Source: an uncultured Bacteroidales bacterium (GTDB lineage Bacteria > Bacteroidota > Bacteroidia > Bacteroidales > Paludibacteraceae). From it: 64,000 nucleotides of DNA. Within the stretch, counting starts at the first letter, position 1; the number at the start of each line of letters is the position of its first letter. Below the pieces are notes generated by a model, which made no database searches, was not told the DNA's origin, and was given only the letters and a program-made list of their open reading frames with translations. The DNA is taken from NCBI GenBank assembly GCA_902778935.1, contig CACYZT010000002.1, positions 310,001 through 374,000 of the forward strand. The letters are read 5' to 3'. The translations under genes and the position numbers were made by a program. Of the stretch, positions 7,699 to 15,712 are shown one piece after another.

Positions 7699-8837
7699 AC
7701 GCGTTCCGCATAAAAGAGCGTCGGTTTGCCCGCTACTCGGCAACCGATTACATAAGCTGTACCTCCGTCACGAAGGTGCAGTTTTTTCTTGAGTTGGTCC
7801 GGCGTGAGCGGATAGTTGCGGCAGATAATATTGGCGGTGGCATTGGCGTTGGCATCGGTTACTCTCCAAACACGACCGGGGAAGTGAGGAACCAATTGGC
7901 ATGAAGCATACAGATGGGTGTTAACGTCCAGTTTGTGCAATCCGAAACGCTGTGCAATAAGTTTGTATGCGCCGGCTTTGAGAATAGCGGCATTGGGTTC
8001 GTAGAGAAAGACCGGCTTCGCCTGACTGAACACAGACTGTCCTTCGGGCTGACAGACCGCTTCGCTGTTAGACTCTTCTTCGCGGGTGAAGGAGAACGCT
8101 TGCTCGGGTTTGTCTAAATCGATTGCTGTTATCTGCCCTTCTCCTCCGCTTAATAATAACAGTTCCTTGACCTCGTTCTTTACCGCTATGACATAGACAT
8201 CCCATAACAAAAGGGAGAGTTCTTTCGTCGCTTGTGTGATATCCAGCATCGGCGACAGTTTGAGCATAATCCGTCCGTTCTCCGTCAGATGGGCACACAA
8301 CTCCGGCAACAGTTCCACCACATTCGGCGTACAATCGGCAAGGCGAAAGACCTTTCCTCCGTGATGGTCGCGCCGCGCGGGGTCCAGGAAAAGGAGGTCA
8401 TATTTCCCTGCTGTCTTTAGGAAATCCTCGGCGGACGCGTTATGAACAGATATCGACCGGCGTTTGTCGAAGAGGGGGAAGTTATGTCCGGCTATGCGGC
8501 ATAGTTCGTCGTTCTGCTCCACATAGTCCGTGCGGTCAAACGCTTCGCTCAGAAAGAGCGTATCGACACCGTAACCGCCGGTCAGATCTAAAAGCGACCG
8601 GTCTGCTGACAAACCGCTACGCTGACAGATTTGCGCTTTGTAACGGGCTGTAGCCTCCGATGAACATTGTTCGCAACTCAGGCGCACGGGATACCACCAG
8701 TCCTCGATGGCAGCGAAGGCAGGCAGCTTGTCGGCGGTTCGTTCGCGCCCGTCCACCTGCTGCAGGAACCATCGCCACTCGTCGTCGGACAGGTGTTTGT
8801 ATTTAGAGCGCTGGAGCGCTAAGTTGGCTACCGACAT
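7695..8837 (-). CDS. Class I SAM-dependent methyltransferase with THUMP-like C-terminus
   Basis: A 380-residue protein. SAM motif I LDLTGGYGVDT (83-93), acidic motif II around YVEQND and motif IV LLFLDPARRD are clear; the DPAR tetrad suits an RNA methyltransferase. N-terminal ('WWYPVRLSCEQCSSE') and C-terminal regions agree with the PG_1098-like, THUMP-like family of Bacteroidota. The target is not known. Two hairpin repeats are read in frame: residues 71-80, directly before motif I, and residues about 256-277. A hexamer array gives NANATAN near residue 330. The start overlaps the upstream SpoIID-like gene by 35 nt, so it belongs to the leftward group starting near 12.2 kb. Confidence 0.8.
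   Translation of the reverse strand: MSVANLALQRSKYKHLSDDEWRWFLQQVDGRERTADKLPAFAAIEDWWYPVRLSCEQCSSEATARYKAQICQRSGLSADRSLLDLTGGYGVDTLFLSEAFDRTDYVEQNDELCRIAGHNFPLFDKRRSISVHNASAEDFLKTAGKYDLLFLDPARRDHHGGKVFRLADCTPNVVELLPELCAHLTENGRIMLKLSPMLDITQATKELSLLLWDVYVIAVKNEVKELLLLSGGEGQITAIDLDKPEQAFSFTREEESNSEAVCQPEGQSVFSQAKPVFLYEPNAAILKAGAYKLIAQRFGLHKLDVNTHLYASCQLVPHFPGRVWRVTDANANATANIICRNYPLTPDQLKKKLHLRDGGTAYVIGCRVAGKPTLFYAERV
7830..7859. repeat. 6-bp tandem repeat (ATTGGC/GTTGGC) in the methyltransferase gene
   Basis: Five hexamer units (ATTGGC, GGTGGC, ATTGGC, GTTGGC, ATCGGT) read on the minus strand as an alternating Asn-Ala stretch (TDANANATAN). A second such array lies at 11470-11493 in the sugar kinase gene. 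Confidence 0.7.
8009..8073 (-). repeat. Three hairpin repeats of the CTGTCAG...GGTC family in the methyltransferase gene
   Basis: On the minus strand three units follow each other: CTAACAG-CGAAGC-GGTC, CTGTCAG-CCCGAAGGA-CAGTC and CAGTCAG-GCGAAGCC-GGTC. They are read in frame as roughly residues 256-277, in a loop before 'FLYEPNAAILKAG'. Confidence 0.75.
8592..8628 (-). repeat. Hairpin repeat of the CTGTCAG...GGTC family before SAM motif I
   Basis: Minus-strand CTGTCAG-CGTAGC-GGT followed by GTCAGCAGACCGGTC; read in frame as CQRSGLSADR (residues 71-80), directly ahead of LDLTGGYG. Confidence 0.7.
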
Positions 8838-9840
8838 AGTAATAACGTAAAATATCCTCGTATTTTTTGCCTTCCGATGCCATGACGGCTGAACCTATCT
8901 GGCACAAGCCTGCTCCGTGTCCCCAGCCGTGACCGGCAAGCGTCCAAACTCCGTTTTCATGATGTACTTCAAACCATGAACTATAGAGACAGCTCTTCGA
9001 CAGCCAGAGACGGATTTTGAGCTCTTTCCCTATGACTTCGGTATGCTTGGTGCCTACTATTTGAAGTTCGTAAATGCGACCGGACGCACCGCGTTTGAGC
9101 GGAACGAGGTCAATTATCTCGCCGAAGTCAATGCCGGACTTGGTACGAATAATCTCGCTCAGTTCGTCCGCCGTATAACGGACTGTCCAATCGCGAAAAT
9201 CCTTGGTCTCCTGGTCATAATCATTAAGTACCAACCGCAAAATAGCCGGCGAAGGTTGCTTGCAGTAATCGCATTGCACGGATTGGATATACGGCACATC
9301 GATGTCCTCCCAGCAGGTTCGCCACACTTCGGTTCGTCCGCCGCAACACTTGTAGTAGCGGCAGTCGCATATCTCGCCATCATACGTGAGCACTTGTCCG
9401 GCCGTCGCACGCACGGCTTCCACGGCTCGTTCGTTCATCCGGCGCAGTCCTTCGTAGCGCTGGCAATGGTCGTCGGCGCAGACATCGAAACCTTCATGGT
9501 TGGGCTTCATCATTGCCCGCATCGCCCACGAGCGGCTGATGACGGCGTGCGCTTTGAGCAGTTCCGTCGGGCTGTTGGCACTCATCTCCGAAGAGATGAC
9601 GGAGCAGAGGTAGTCTTCGAGTTCGATGGTATTGATAGCTGTCTGTGTGCCGTCAGGGTTATCGCGTATCTCCAGTGTGCCGGCGAACTCCTGGTCCTCA
9701 TGGCGGTCCCAATGAAAACCGATACCTATCCGCACGTTCTTGAGAACGAACGAGTGCTCGCGCAACTCATACTCGATATGCGGCGCGGTTAATATCCCTA
9801 CGCGAATATTCACTTTTTGAGTCTCGCTTGCAGCTCCCAT
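8803..9840 (-). CDS. SpoIID/LytB domain protein
   Basis: A 345-residue protein of the SpoIID/LytB (amidase enhancer) type. Visible marks are '[17 protein letters not shown]', '[39 protein letters not shown]', the cysteine-rich '[11 protein letters not shown]', '[14 protein letters not shown]', and the C-terminal [15 protein letters not shown] motif. The family includes peptidoglycan lytic glycosylases acting on denuded glycan. No signal peptide is evident from this start, which is unusual for a wall-active enzyme; a cytoplasmic role or an unseen upstream start is possible. It overlaps the glycosyltransferase gene by 31 nt and the methyltransferase gene by 35 nt. Confidence 0.82.
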   Translation of the reverse strand: MGAASETQKVNIRVGILTAPHIEYELREHSFVLKNVRIGIGFHWDRHEDQEFAGTLEIRDNPDGTQTAINTIELEDYLCSVISSEMSANSPTELLKAHAVISRSWAMRAMMKPNHEGFDVCADDHCQRYEGLRRMNERAVEAVRATAGQVLTYDGEICDCRYYKCCGGRTEVWRTCWEDIDVPYIQSVQCDYCKQPSPAILRLVLNDYDQETKDFRDWTVRYTADELSEIIRTKSGIDFGEIIDLVPLKRGASGRIYELQIVGTKHTEVIGKELKIRLWLSKSCLYSSWFEVHHENGVWTLAGHGWGHGAGLCQIGSAVMASEGKKYEDILRYYYVGSQLSAPAL

Positions 9841-11213
9841 GTGCGCAAGCGGTCTTTGTACCAGTTGTTACGGTTCATGGCGACGATGTCGCAATTGGCA
9901 TCGGAGTTGTCTTCCCACCGACGGCAGTTATAAAGCACGTCGTAGATACGTCCGATGGGATAATCGCGCGAAATGCGCAGTCCCACGGCATAGTCTTCGC
10001 CGTACTTGGTGGTCGGATAATTAATCGTGCGGAGCAGCGGCACATAGAAACCGCGCGGAGCACCCAAACCGTTGATTCTCAGAGCGTTGTTTCGTCCGTT
10101 CTCATCCGTCCATTCGCGGTGGTCTATCACGCCCGGAGGCAAGATATTACCTTGAATATCGGTCAACTGATAGGTACCGATAACCATACCGTAATGAGGA
10201 GCCGCAAGGCTGTCTTGCTCCGGTTCTAAACCGGCGAAGGTGTCGATGAATTTCTGAACCGTGTTCTCGTCGAAATAGGTATCGTCGGAGTCCAGCTGGA
10301 TAGCGTATTTACCGCAACGCGGGTCGTGAATAGCCACATTCCAGTTACCGCCTATCGCATGCCAGGTCTTGTCCTGCGCGATATAAATCAATTGGCTGTT
10401 CGTTATTTCTTGGATTTTCTCTTTGGTGCCGTCGGTAGAGTTGTCATCGACGACGAAGACGTTGAACGAATAGCCCGGTCGCACTTTCTGGCTGAGCGCA
10501 CTCTGGATAGCGTCGGCTATCGTGCGTACGCGGTTCTTGCAAGGAATGATGACGCTGGCAGTAACGGGGTACGAGTTGTCAGCCGTCGGCAGCGGCTTGT
10601 ACACGCCGGGCTTGAGGTAAGCGCCGATGCGCTTGAGGTGCTCCGTCACGCACGCCTCCATCTCCACTTGCACGGCACGGTTACGCGGGTCCACGTAGTC
10701 GAAGAGTTTCTCGCCGGACTTGCGGGTATCGGTCTCCACCTCGTAATAGAGGTACTCAGGGATGTGAACGAGCGGCTCGCCACCCGTTTGAGCCATTCGG
10801 TCAGTTGCACGAAGTCGCAAGTCATACAGGCCTGCGAACTCATAGTCGGTATCCATCTGCGCCACAAGGGCTTTGAGCTTAGCCGTGTTCCACAGCAGGA
10901 CGGCGCCGAAATCAAAATCGTCACGCAGCGCACCGGCCTGATAGTCAATCACCGGCGCCTCAGAGATAAGCCACGCCTCCTCCTTGGGACCCTGTTCTTT
11001 GTCACATTGTACTTTGTTAAAATGGTCGGCATAGACCATCGTGGCGCCGGTCATCTCCATCACCTGTATCATTCGTTCCTGCCCCAGATAAACCCATTCG
11101 ATGTCGGGTTTGAGACAAATCAGGGTGTAAGGACTGTTAGCTTTTTCCGCAATCTCACGAATAGCTTTGCTTGGGCACACGCGCCCCGGAAGAAAAAAAG
11201 TAGTGATATTCAT
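9810..11213 (-). CDS. Family 2 glycosyltransferase
   Basis: A 467-residue protein beginning at ATG 11213 ([12 protein letters not shown]); an upstream TTG at 11240 is less likely. The C-terminal half is a GT-A fold family 2 transferase: '[26 protein letters not shown]', '[12 protein letters not shown]' and the metal-binding '[17 protein letters not shown]', followed by '[13 protein letters not shown]'. The N-terminal about 210 residues form an additional domain ('[13 protein letters not shown]', 'ATMVYADHF') that resembles a degenerate second GT-A domain. Sugar donor and acceptor are unknown. A dispersed palindromic repeat lies just upstream of the start. Confidence 0.83.
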   Translation of the reverse strand: MNITTFFLPGRVCPSKAIREIAEKANSPYTLICLKPDIEWVYLGQERMIQVMEMTGATMVYADHFNKVQCDKEQGPKEEAWLISEAPVIDYQAGALRDDFDFGAVLLWNTAKLKALVAQMDTDYEFAGLYDLRLRATDRMAQTGGEPLVHIPEYLYYEVETDTRKSGEKLFDYVDPRNRAVQVEMEACVTEHLKRIGAYLKPGVYKPLPTADNSYPVTASVIIPCKNRVRTIADAIQSALSQKVRPGYSFNVFVVDDNSTDGTKEKIQEITNSQLIYIAQDKTWHAIGGNWNVAIHDPRCGKYAIQLDSDDTYFDENTVQKFIDTFAGLEPEQDSLAAPHYGMVIGTYQLTDIQGNILPPGVIDHREWTDENGRNNALRINGLGAPRGFYVPLLRTINYPTTKYGEDYAVGLRISRDYPIGRIYDVLYNCRRWEDNSDANCDIVAMNRNNWYKDRLRTWELQARLKK

Positions 11214-11221
11214 GTTTAATA

Positions 11222-11285
11222 CTATAAAATTCAAAATCAATGGATAATATACATAGTATATTATAGGTATGGGTGGGATACGGTA
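11222..11285 (-). repeat. Dispersed palindromic repeat, copy 1, upstream of the glycosyltransferase
   Basis: On the minus strand this reads CCGTATCCCACCC, then TATACTATGTATA, then TGATTTTGAAT. The core is a perfect inverted repeat, ATAATATAC-ATA-GTATATTAT (11244-11264). A second copy in the same order lies at 51508-51566. It ends within 10 nt of the glycosyltransferase start. Confidence 0.7.
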
Positions 11286-11307
11286 TTACCACGGGAAGAC
11301 CACGGTT

Positions 11308-12225
11308 TTACTCCGTAGTAGGCACAATGGCGTCTTTATGGTATTCTTTGAGTCCTTCGATGGGGTCTTGGAGCACTGTGCCCATGGGTAGCCCTTCGGC
11401 TTGCATCGCCTCTTCGAGAATCGGACGATAGTAGTAGGCTATCGAACCGACGAAGCCTACGCCTGCGGCGTTAGCATTGGCGTTGGCGTTGGTATTTTGG
11501 AAATACTGAACCAGATTGCGACGGATGAATTGGACGAAATGGTCATAGACGAGATTGCGGATACGCGGGTCGTCGATATGGTCAGCACAGAAACGCGACA
11601 ACTTCGCAAGATACCGGTTCGGGAACGGCTGACGATAGACATTCTCGATGATATCCGCCATGGAAGTGTTGTACTCTTTGAAAAACAAGTTTTTCAGATC
11701 GACTTCGTCTGACAGACCGCTAACGCTGTAAGATAACTGATTTTTGAGCAGGTCGCCGACGAGGCGTTTACCAAGCACAGCAGCCGAACCTTCATCGCCA
11801 AGGATGTAACCAAGCGAAGGCACGCACCACTCTATCGTTTCGCCGTTATAGAAACAACTGCCGCTACCTGTTCCGAGGATACAGGCTACGCCTGCATTGC
11901 ATCCGAGCAATCCTCGTGCAGCTCCGAGCATATCGGACTCCACCTGCACTTCGGCTTTCTTGAAGACCGCTTCGAGAGCCTTTTGCACGAACACTTTTTT
12001 CTCGGGAGTACAGCCTGCGCCATAGAAGAAAACATGGGTGAGCGTACCGGCCCAGAGGAGCGGAGCTATCTTCGGCAAGAGTTGGTTACAGATGCTGTTA
12101 CGCATCGCATCGGTGGTCTGAAAAAGCGGGTTGATACCATCGGTGAACACATCCGAACACTGTCCGCTGGCTGTCACCAGACACCAATGGACCTTGGTAC
12201 TTCCGCTGTCTGCTATTAAAACCAT
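11308..12225 (-). CDS. BadF/BadG-type sugar kinase, N-acetylglucosamine kinase-like
   Basis: A 305-residue ASKHA-fold kinase starting at ATG 12225. The phosphate 1 motif LIADSGSTKVHW (3-14), 'GINPLFQT', 'VFFYGAGC', 'VESDMLGAARGLLG', the phosphate 2-like ILGTGSGSCFYNG (116-128) and 'GYILGDEGSAAVLGKR' (139-153) are typical of the bacterial N-acetylglucosamine kinase-like members of the BadF/BadG/BcrA/BcrD ATPase family. It probably phosphorylates an amino sugar released during wall turnover; the substrate is inference. Two repeats are read in frame: a hairpin repeat at residues 165-174 (after 'LLKNQLS') and a hexamer array giving TNANANANAA at about 245-254. Confidence 0.8.
   Translation of the reverse strand: MVLIADSGSTKVHWCLVTASGQCSDVFTDGINPLFQTTDAMRNSICNQLLPKIAPLLWAGTLTHVFFYGAGCTPEKKVFVQKALEAVFKKAEVQVESDMLGAARGLLGCNAGVACILGTGSGSCFYNGETIEWCVPSLGYILGDEGSAAVLGKRLVGDLLKNQLSYSVSGLSDEVDLKNLFFKEYNTSMADIIENVYRQPFPNRYLAKLSRFCADHIDDPRIRNLVYDHFVQFIRRNLVQYFQNTNANANANAAGVGFVGSIAYYYRPILEEAMQAEGLPMGTVLQDPIEGLKEYHKDAIVPTTE
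11464..11496. repeat. 6-bp tandem repeat (GTTGGC/ATTGGC) in the sugar kinase gene
   Basis: Units GTTAGC, ATTGGC, GTTGGC, GTTGGT in register; minus-strand translation is TNANANANAA. Same hexamer type as at 7830-7859. Confidence 0.7.
11708..11735 (-). repeat. Hairpin repeat of the CTGTCAG...GGTC family in the sugar kinase gene
   Basis: Minus strand: CTTACAG-CGTTAGC-GGTC followed at once by a second flank, CTGTCAG. Read in frame as YSVSGLSDE. Confidence 0.72.
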
Positions 12226-12234
12226 AGTTATTGA

Positions 12235-12296
12235 CAATTTAACGATTTGGCTGCAAAGGTACAAAAAATTTACGATTTAACGATTTACGATTTACT
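12235..12296. repeat. 7-bp type repeat (GATTTAC/GATTTAA) around the kinase promoter
   Basis: Units of the ATTTACG/ATTTAAC type at 12268-12296, and a second short piece at 12237-12249, flank a minus-strand TACCTTTG (12261-12254). At the expected -33 position (23 nt upstream) there is no TTG; the repeat occupies it. Confidence 0.6.
12254..12261 (-). promoter_or_regulatory. -7 box of the sugar kinase promoter
   Basis: Minus-strand TACCTTTG, a perfect TAnnTTTG box, 28 nt before ATG 12225. The usual TTG 23 nt upstream is missing because repeat sequence lies there. Confidence 0.55.
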
Positions 12297-12353
12297 ATTT
12301 TTCACTTTTTTAGGCAAAAAAGGCACATTTTCGTTAAAAATACACACGCGCGC

Positions 12354-12384
12354 TTGCATATATAAAAAAAAAGCAGTACTTTTG
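12354..12384 (+). promoter_or_regulatory. Promoter of dxs
   Basis: TTG at 12354 in TTGCATATATAAAA and TACTTTTG at 12377-12384, 23 nt apart. The transcript would begin near 12390 and have a leader of about 60 nt before the GTG start at 12453. Confidence 0.75.
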
Positions 12385-12408
12385 TATGCTTTTTGCGGCG
12401 CTATGCCC

Positions 12409-12433
12409 CGACCGCTGCGCTGACAAAAGACAG
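12409..12433 (-). repeat. Hairpin repeat of the CTGTCAG...GGTC family in the dxs leader
   Basis: Minus strand: TGTCAG-CGCAGC-GGTCG. It lies between the promoter and the start codon, so it would be part of the dxs mRNA leader. Confidence 0.6.
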
Positions 12434-12452
12434 ATTAAACGAAGAAGAAACA

Positions 12453-14411
12453 GTGGAATACCAATATATCAACCATATCGATTCTCCGGCTGACCTAAAG
12501 AAGCTGAGTGTAGAAGAGTTACCGGCTGTGTGCGCGGAGTTGCGCAATTTCATCATTGAGGCGCTTAGCAAGAACCCCGGTCACCTTGCCTCATCGTTAG
12601 GCACGATCGAACTGACGGTAGCGCTTCACTATGTATTCGACACGCCGAACGACAAGCTCGTTTGGGATGTGGGTCATCAGGCCTACGCGCATAAGATTTT
12701 GACCGGCCGTCGCGACCGCTTCCATACCAACCGTCAGTTCAAAGGCCTGTCTCCGTTTACCAACCCTGCGGAGAGCGAATACGATGCGTTCATTGCGGGA
12801 CACGCGAGCAACAGCATATCTGCTGCCCTGGGCCTTGATATAGCAGACCGGCTTCTCCGGACAGAACACAGACCGGCTACGCCTGACAGAACACAGACCA
12901 AAACACCCACCCTTCATAATACGGTTGCTATCATAGGTGACGGAGCGATGACAGGCGGACTGGCTTTCGAGGGCGTGAACAACACCTCGATGGACAAGAA
13001 CAACCTGCTTATCGTGCTGAACGACAACCATATGGCCATCGACCCGCTCAAAGGCGGTTTCACGCAGTACCTGGTCGATTTGACCACCAGCGCGACGTAC
13101 AACAAATGGCGTTGGCGGTTCTACCGTCTGGCGGTGAAGTTGCATCTTGTGGATGAACGGAGGAAACAGGCTATCTTGCGCCGCAACAACAACCTGAAGG
13201 CGATGCTCAGCAAACAGCCGAACAATATCTTCACGGGTTTGAACATCCGCTATTTCGGCCCGACCGACGGTCATGACGTAGAAGGACTCGTTCGTATCTT
13301 AAGCGAGATAAAGAACCACCGCGGTCCGAAAGTGCTGCATATCATCACCAAGAAAGGCAAGGGATACGCTCCGGCGGAGAACGACCAGACCGTTTGGCAT
13401 GCCCCTGGAGAGTTCAATGTGGAATCAGGAATCAGGAATCAGGAATCAGGAGCAAACACACCGCCGTTATGGCAGGAGGTGTTCGGAGAGACGCTGCTGG
13501 AGTTGGCGAAAAAGAACGAGAAGATAGTGGGTATCACGCCGGCTATGCCGTCCGGGTGCTCCATGAGTATCATGCAGAAAGAGTTGCCAGACCGCGTGTT
13601 CGACGTTGGTATAGCGGAAGGTCATGCCGTGACATTCAGTGCCGGCTTGGCGAAAGCAGGTATGCTACCCTACTGCAATATCTACTCCACTTTCCTGCAA
13701 CGCGCGTACGACAACATCGTTCATGACGTAGCGCTGCAGAACCTGCATGTAGTGCTGTGTATCGACCGCGCAGGCATCGTAGGCAACGACGGAGCGACAC
13801 ACCACGGTTTGCTCGACCTGGCTTATCTGCGTCCTATTCCGAACATGCAGATCTGTGCGCCACGTACGGCGGAGGACCTGCGTCAGATGATGCAACTGGC
13901 AGAGACGATGGACGGACCGGTGGCGATTCGGTATCCGAGAGGAAGAACAAACCTCTCCCCGACCCTCCCCTCAAGGGAGGGAGTTAGGTACGGCAAGGGC
14001 GTGAAACTGCGGGACGGAGACGATATCGCCGTACTGACCATCGGCGCGATAGGAAACACGATGAGCGAAGCCATCGAATCTGTCAGTAAAACGGTCAGTC
14101 AGTCCGAAGGACGGTCTGTCAGCTATGCTCACTACGACATGAGGTGGTTGAAGCCGATGGACGAGGAGATATTGCATGAAGTGGGTAAGAAATTCAAGAC
14201 CATCGTGACCGCCGAAGACGGAATGATTGCCGGCGGACTGGGTAGCGCTGTATTGGAATGGATGGCGGAACACGGCTACACCCCGCACGTCATCCGACTG
14301 GGAATAAACGACCAATTTGTAGAACACGGTTCTACGAAAGAACTATATCATATGCTTAAATTAGACAAGGAGGGCTTATGCGAATCGTTATTGCAGGCGC
14401 AGGAGAAGTAG
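12453..14411 (+). CDS. dxs: 1-deoxy-D-xylulose-5-phosphate synthase
   Basis: A 652-residue thiamine diphosphate enzyme that joins pyruvate and glyceraldehyde 3-phosphate in the first step of the MEP isoprenoid pathway. The start is GTG 12453 (VEYQYINHIDSPADLKKL), as in other DXS; the open frame continues upstream only into the leader. Hallmarks are 'NPGHLASSLGTIELTVALHYVF', 'DVGHQAYAHKILTGRR', the cofactor motif GDGAMTGG...NDNHMAID, 'GPTDGHDVEGL', 'DVGIAEGHAVTFSAGLA' (catalytic Glu) and 'YPRG'. Four dispersed repeats are read in frame, at about residues 131-149, 324-333, 501-511 and 543-557, each between conserved blocks. 'GLSPFTNPAESEYDAF' replaces the more usual GLSGFP. It overlaps trkA by 34 nt. 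Confidence 0.93.
   Translation: MEYQYINHIDSPADLKKLSVEELPAVCAELRNFIIEALSKNPGHLASSLGTIELTVALHYVFDTPNDKLVWDVGHQAYAHKILTGRRDRFHTNRQFKGLSPFTNPAESEYDAFIAGHASNSISAALGLDIADRLLRTEHRPATPDRTQTKTPTLHNTVAIIGDGAMTGGLAFEGVNNTSMDKNNLLIVLNDNHMAIDPLKGGFTQYLVDLTTSATYNKWRWRFYRLAVKLHLVDERRKQAILRRNNNLKAMLSKQPNNIFTGLNIRYFGPTDGHDVEGLVRILSEIKNHRGPKVLHIITKKGKGYAPAENDQTVWHAPGEFNVESGIRNQESGANTPPLWQEVFGETLLELAKKNEKIVGITPAMPSGCSMSIMQKELPDRVFDVGIAEGHAVTFSAGLAKAGMLPYCNIYSTFLQRAYDNIVHDVALQNLHVVLCIDRAGIVGNDGATHHGLLDLAYLRPIPNMQICAPRTAEDLRQMMQLAETMDGPVAIRYPRGRTNLSPTLPSREGVRYGKGVKLRDGDDIAVLTIGAIGNTMSEAIESVSKTVSQSEGRSVSYAHYDMRWLKPMDEEILHEVGKKFKTIVTAEDGMIAGGLGSAVLEWMAEHGYTPHVIRLGINDQFVEHGSTKELYHMLKLDKEGLCESLLQAQEK
12845..12898 (-). 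repeat. Hairpin repeats of the CTGTCAG...GGTC family in dxs
   Basis: Two units on the minus strand, ending TCTGTCAG-GCGTAGCC-GGTC and TTCTGT-CCGGAGAAGCCGG-TC, joined by the shared word CAGAACACAGACC. Read in frame as about residues 131-149, in the loop before VAIIGDGAMTGG. Confidence 0.75.
13423..13450 (+). repeat. 7-bp tandem repeat (AATCAGG x4) in dxs
   Basis: Four perfect AATCAGG units; read in frame as ESGIRNQESG. Identical unit to murF-alr and lepB. Confidence 0.88.
13953..13983 (+). repeat. GC-rich palindromic insertion in dxs
   Basis: A 29-nt sequence (13955-13983) identical to 23438-23466 in lepB. It contains the hairpin CCCTCCC-CTCAA-GGGAGGG. Read in frame as LSPTLPSREG, between 'YPRGR' and 'YGKGVKLRDGDD'. 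Confidence 0.88.
14080..14122 (+). repeat. Hairpin repeats of the CTGTCAG...GGTC family in dxs
   Basis: CTGTCAG-TAAAAC-GGTC, then AGTCAG-TCCGAAGGA-CGGTC, then a third flank CTGTCAG. Read in frame as SVSKTVSQSEGRSVS within the C-terminal domain. Confidence 0.78.
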
Positions 14412-15712
14412 GAACACACTTGGCAAAACTGCTGAGCCGTGAAGATATGGAGATAAGCCTCTTGGATGAGAACCAAGAGCGATTGGGTGACCTGAGTGCC
14501 AACTATGACATGTTGACCAAAGTAGGAAACCCGACATCCATTCATGACTTGCGCGAGATAGGTGTTTCCGGTTGTGACCTGTTCATATCCGTTACGCCTC
14601 ACGAGACGGAGAACATGACGGCGTGTCTGATAGCCAACGCGTTAGGAGCCAAACGTACCCTAGCGCGTATCGACAACTACGAGTACCTGTTGCCGGAGAA
14701 CAAGAAATTCTTTGAGGACATGGGTCTAAACCACCTCATCTATCCGGAAGTGCTCGCCGCCAACGAGATAGAAGAAGGTCTGCGTACCAACTGGATGCGC
14801 TACCATCTGCATCTGTGCCAAGGTGCATTAGAGCTATGTATCATCAAAGTGCGCGGCAATGCGCCTATCCTGGGCAAACTGTTCTCTTCGGGCGTCTATA
14901 ACCACGGCAAGTACCGCATTGTAGCCATCAAACGCGACCAAGAGACCATCATCCCGCGTGGAAGCGACTGTGTGATAGAGAACGACATGGTCTATTGTGT
15001 GTGCCCGAAAGAGCACATGGAGTTCATGCGCGAAGAGTTAGGCAAGTCCAAACGCGAGATAAAGAATGTCATCTTCTTCGGCGGCGACCGTATAACCCGA
15101 AAAGCGGCTACGGGACTCGTCAAAGGCAAGAATATCAAGATTATCGAGAAAGACCGCGAGTTGTGCAATATCCTGAGTGAGAAAGTACCCAAGGCGCTGA
15201 TTATCAATGCCGACGGTTCCGACATGGATGTGCTCAAAGAAGAAGGTATCCAAGACGCGGACGCTTTCGTAGCCGTTACCGACAGCAGCGAAGCGAACAT
15301 CTTTGCCTGCCTGGCAGCCAAGCGTTTTGGCGTACGCAAGACCATCGCCGAGGTGGAGAACCTCGATTATATCCCGATGGCGGAAGGACTGGATATAGGC
15401 GCCGTGCTCAATAAGAAAACCATCGCCGCCAGTTACATCTACCAGATGCTGCTGGATGCGACCGTTCGCGGCGTTCACAACCTGACGAGTGCCGATGCCG
15501 AGATCGTAGAGTTCTATGCGAAAGAAGGCAGTCTGGTCACCCGATACAAAGTAAAAACTCTCGACCTGCCGGACGAAGCCAACATAGGCGGTATCGTTCG
15601 TGCCGGCGAAGGAATATTGGTGAACGGCGATACGCAGATTATCCCGGGTGACCTGGTGGTGGTATTCTGCAAGAGCCATGTAATACGTAACTTAGAGCGT
15701 TTCTTCAAATGA
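14378..15712 (+). CDS. trkA: Trk potassium uptake regulatory subunit
   Basis: A 444-residue cytoplasmic regulator with two RCK units. Each begins with a nucleotide-binding Rossmann motif: 'MRIVIAGAGEVGTHLAKLL' at residue 1 and 'NVIFFGGDRITRKAATGL' near 228, and each has a TrkA-C domain ('NAPILGKLF', 'DEANIGGIV'). The acidic ends of the NAD-binding strand are present ('LLDENQERL', 'IIEKDRELC'). It gates TrkH for K+ uptake. The start overlaps dxs by 34 nt and the stop overlaps trkH by 4 nt, so it is translationally coupled to both. Confidence 0.92.
   Translation: MRIVIAGAGEVGTHLAKLLSREDMEISLLDENQERLGDLSANYDMLTKVGNPTSIHDLREIGVSGCDLFISVTPHETENMTACLIANALGAKRTLARIDNYEYLLPENKKFFEDMGLNHLIYPEVLAANEIEEGLRTNWMRYHLHLCQGALELCIIKVRGNAPILGKLFSSGVYNHGKYRIVAIKRDQETIIPRGSDCVIENDMVYCVCPKEHMEFMREELGKSKREIKNVIFFGGDRITRKAATGLVKGKNIKIIEKDRELCNILSEKVPKALIINADGSDMDVLKEEGIQDADAFVAVTDSSEANIFACLAAKRFGVRKTIAEVENLDYIPMAEGLDIGAVLNKKTIAASYIYQMLLDATVRGVHNLTSADAEIVEFYAKEGSLVTRYKVKTLDLPDEANIGGIVRAGEGILVNGDTQIIPGDLVVVFCKSHVIRNLERFFK

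Noticed and set aside
12393-12452. Upstream in-frame TTG start for dxs adding 20 residues
   Set aside because: The stretch overlaps the predicted transcription start and a hairpin repeat, and DXS proteins normally begin near the VEYQYINHIDSP block encoded from GTG 12453.
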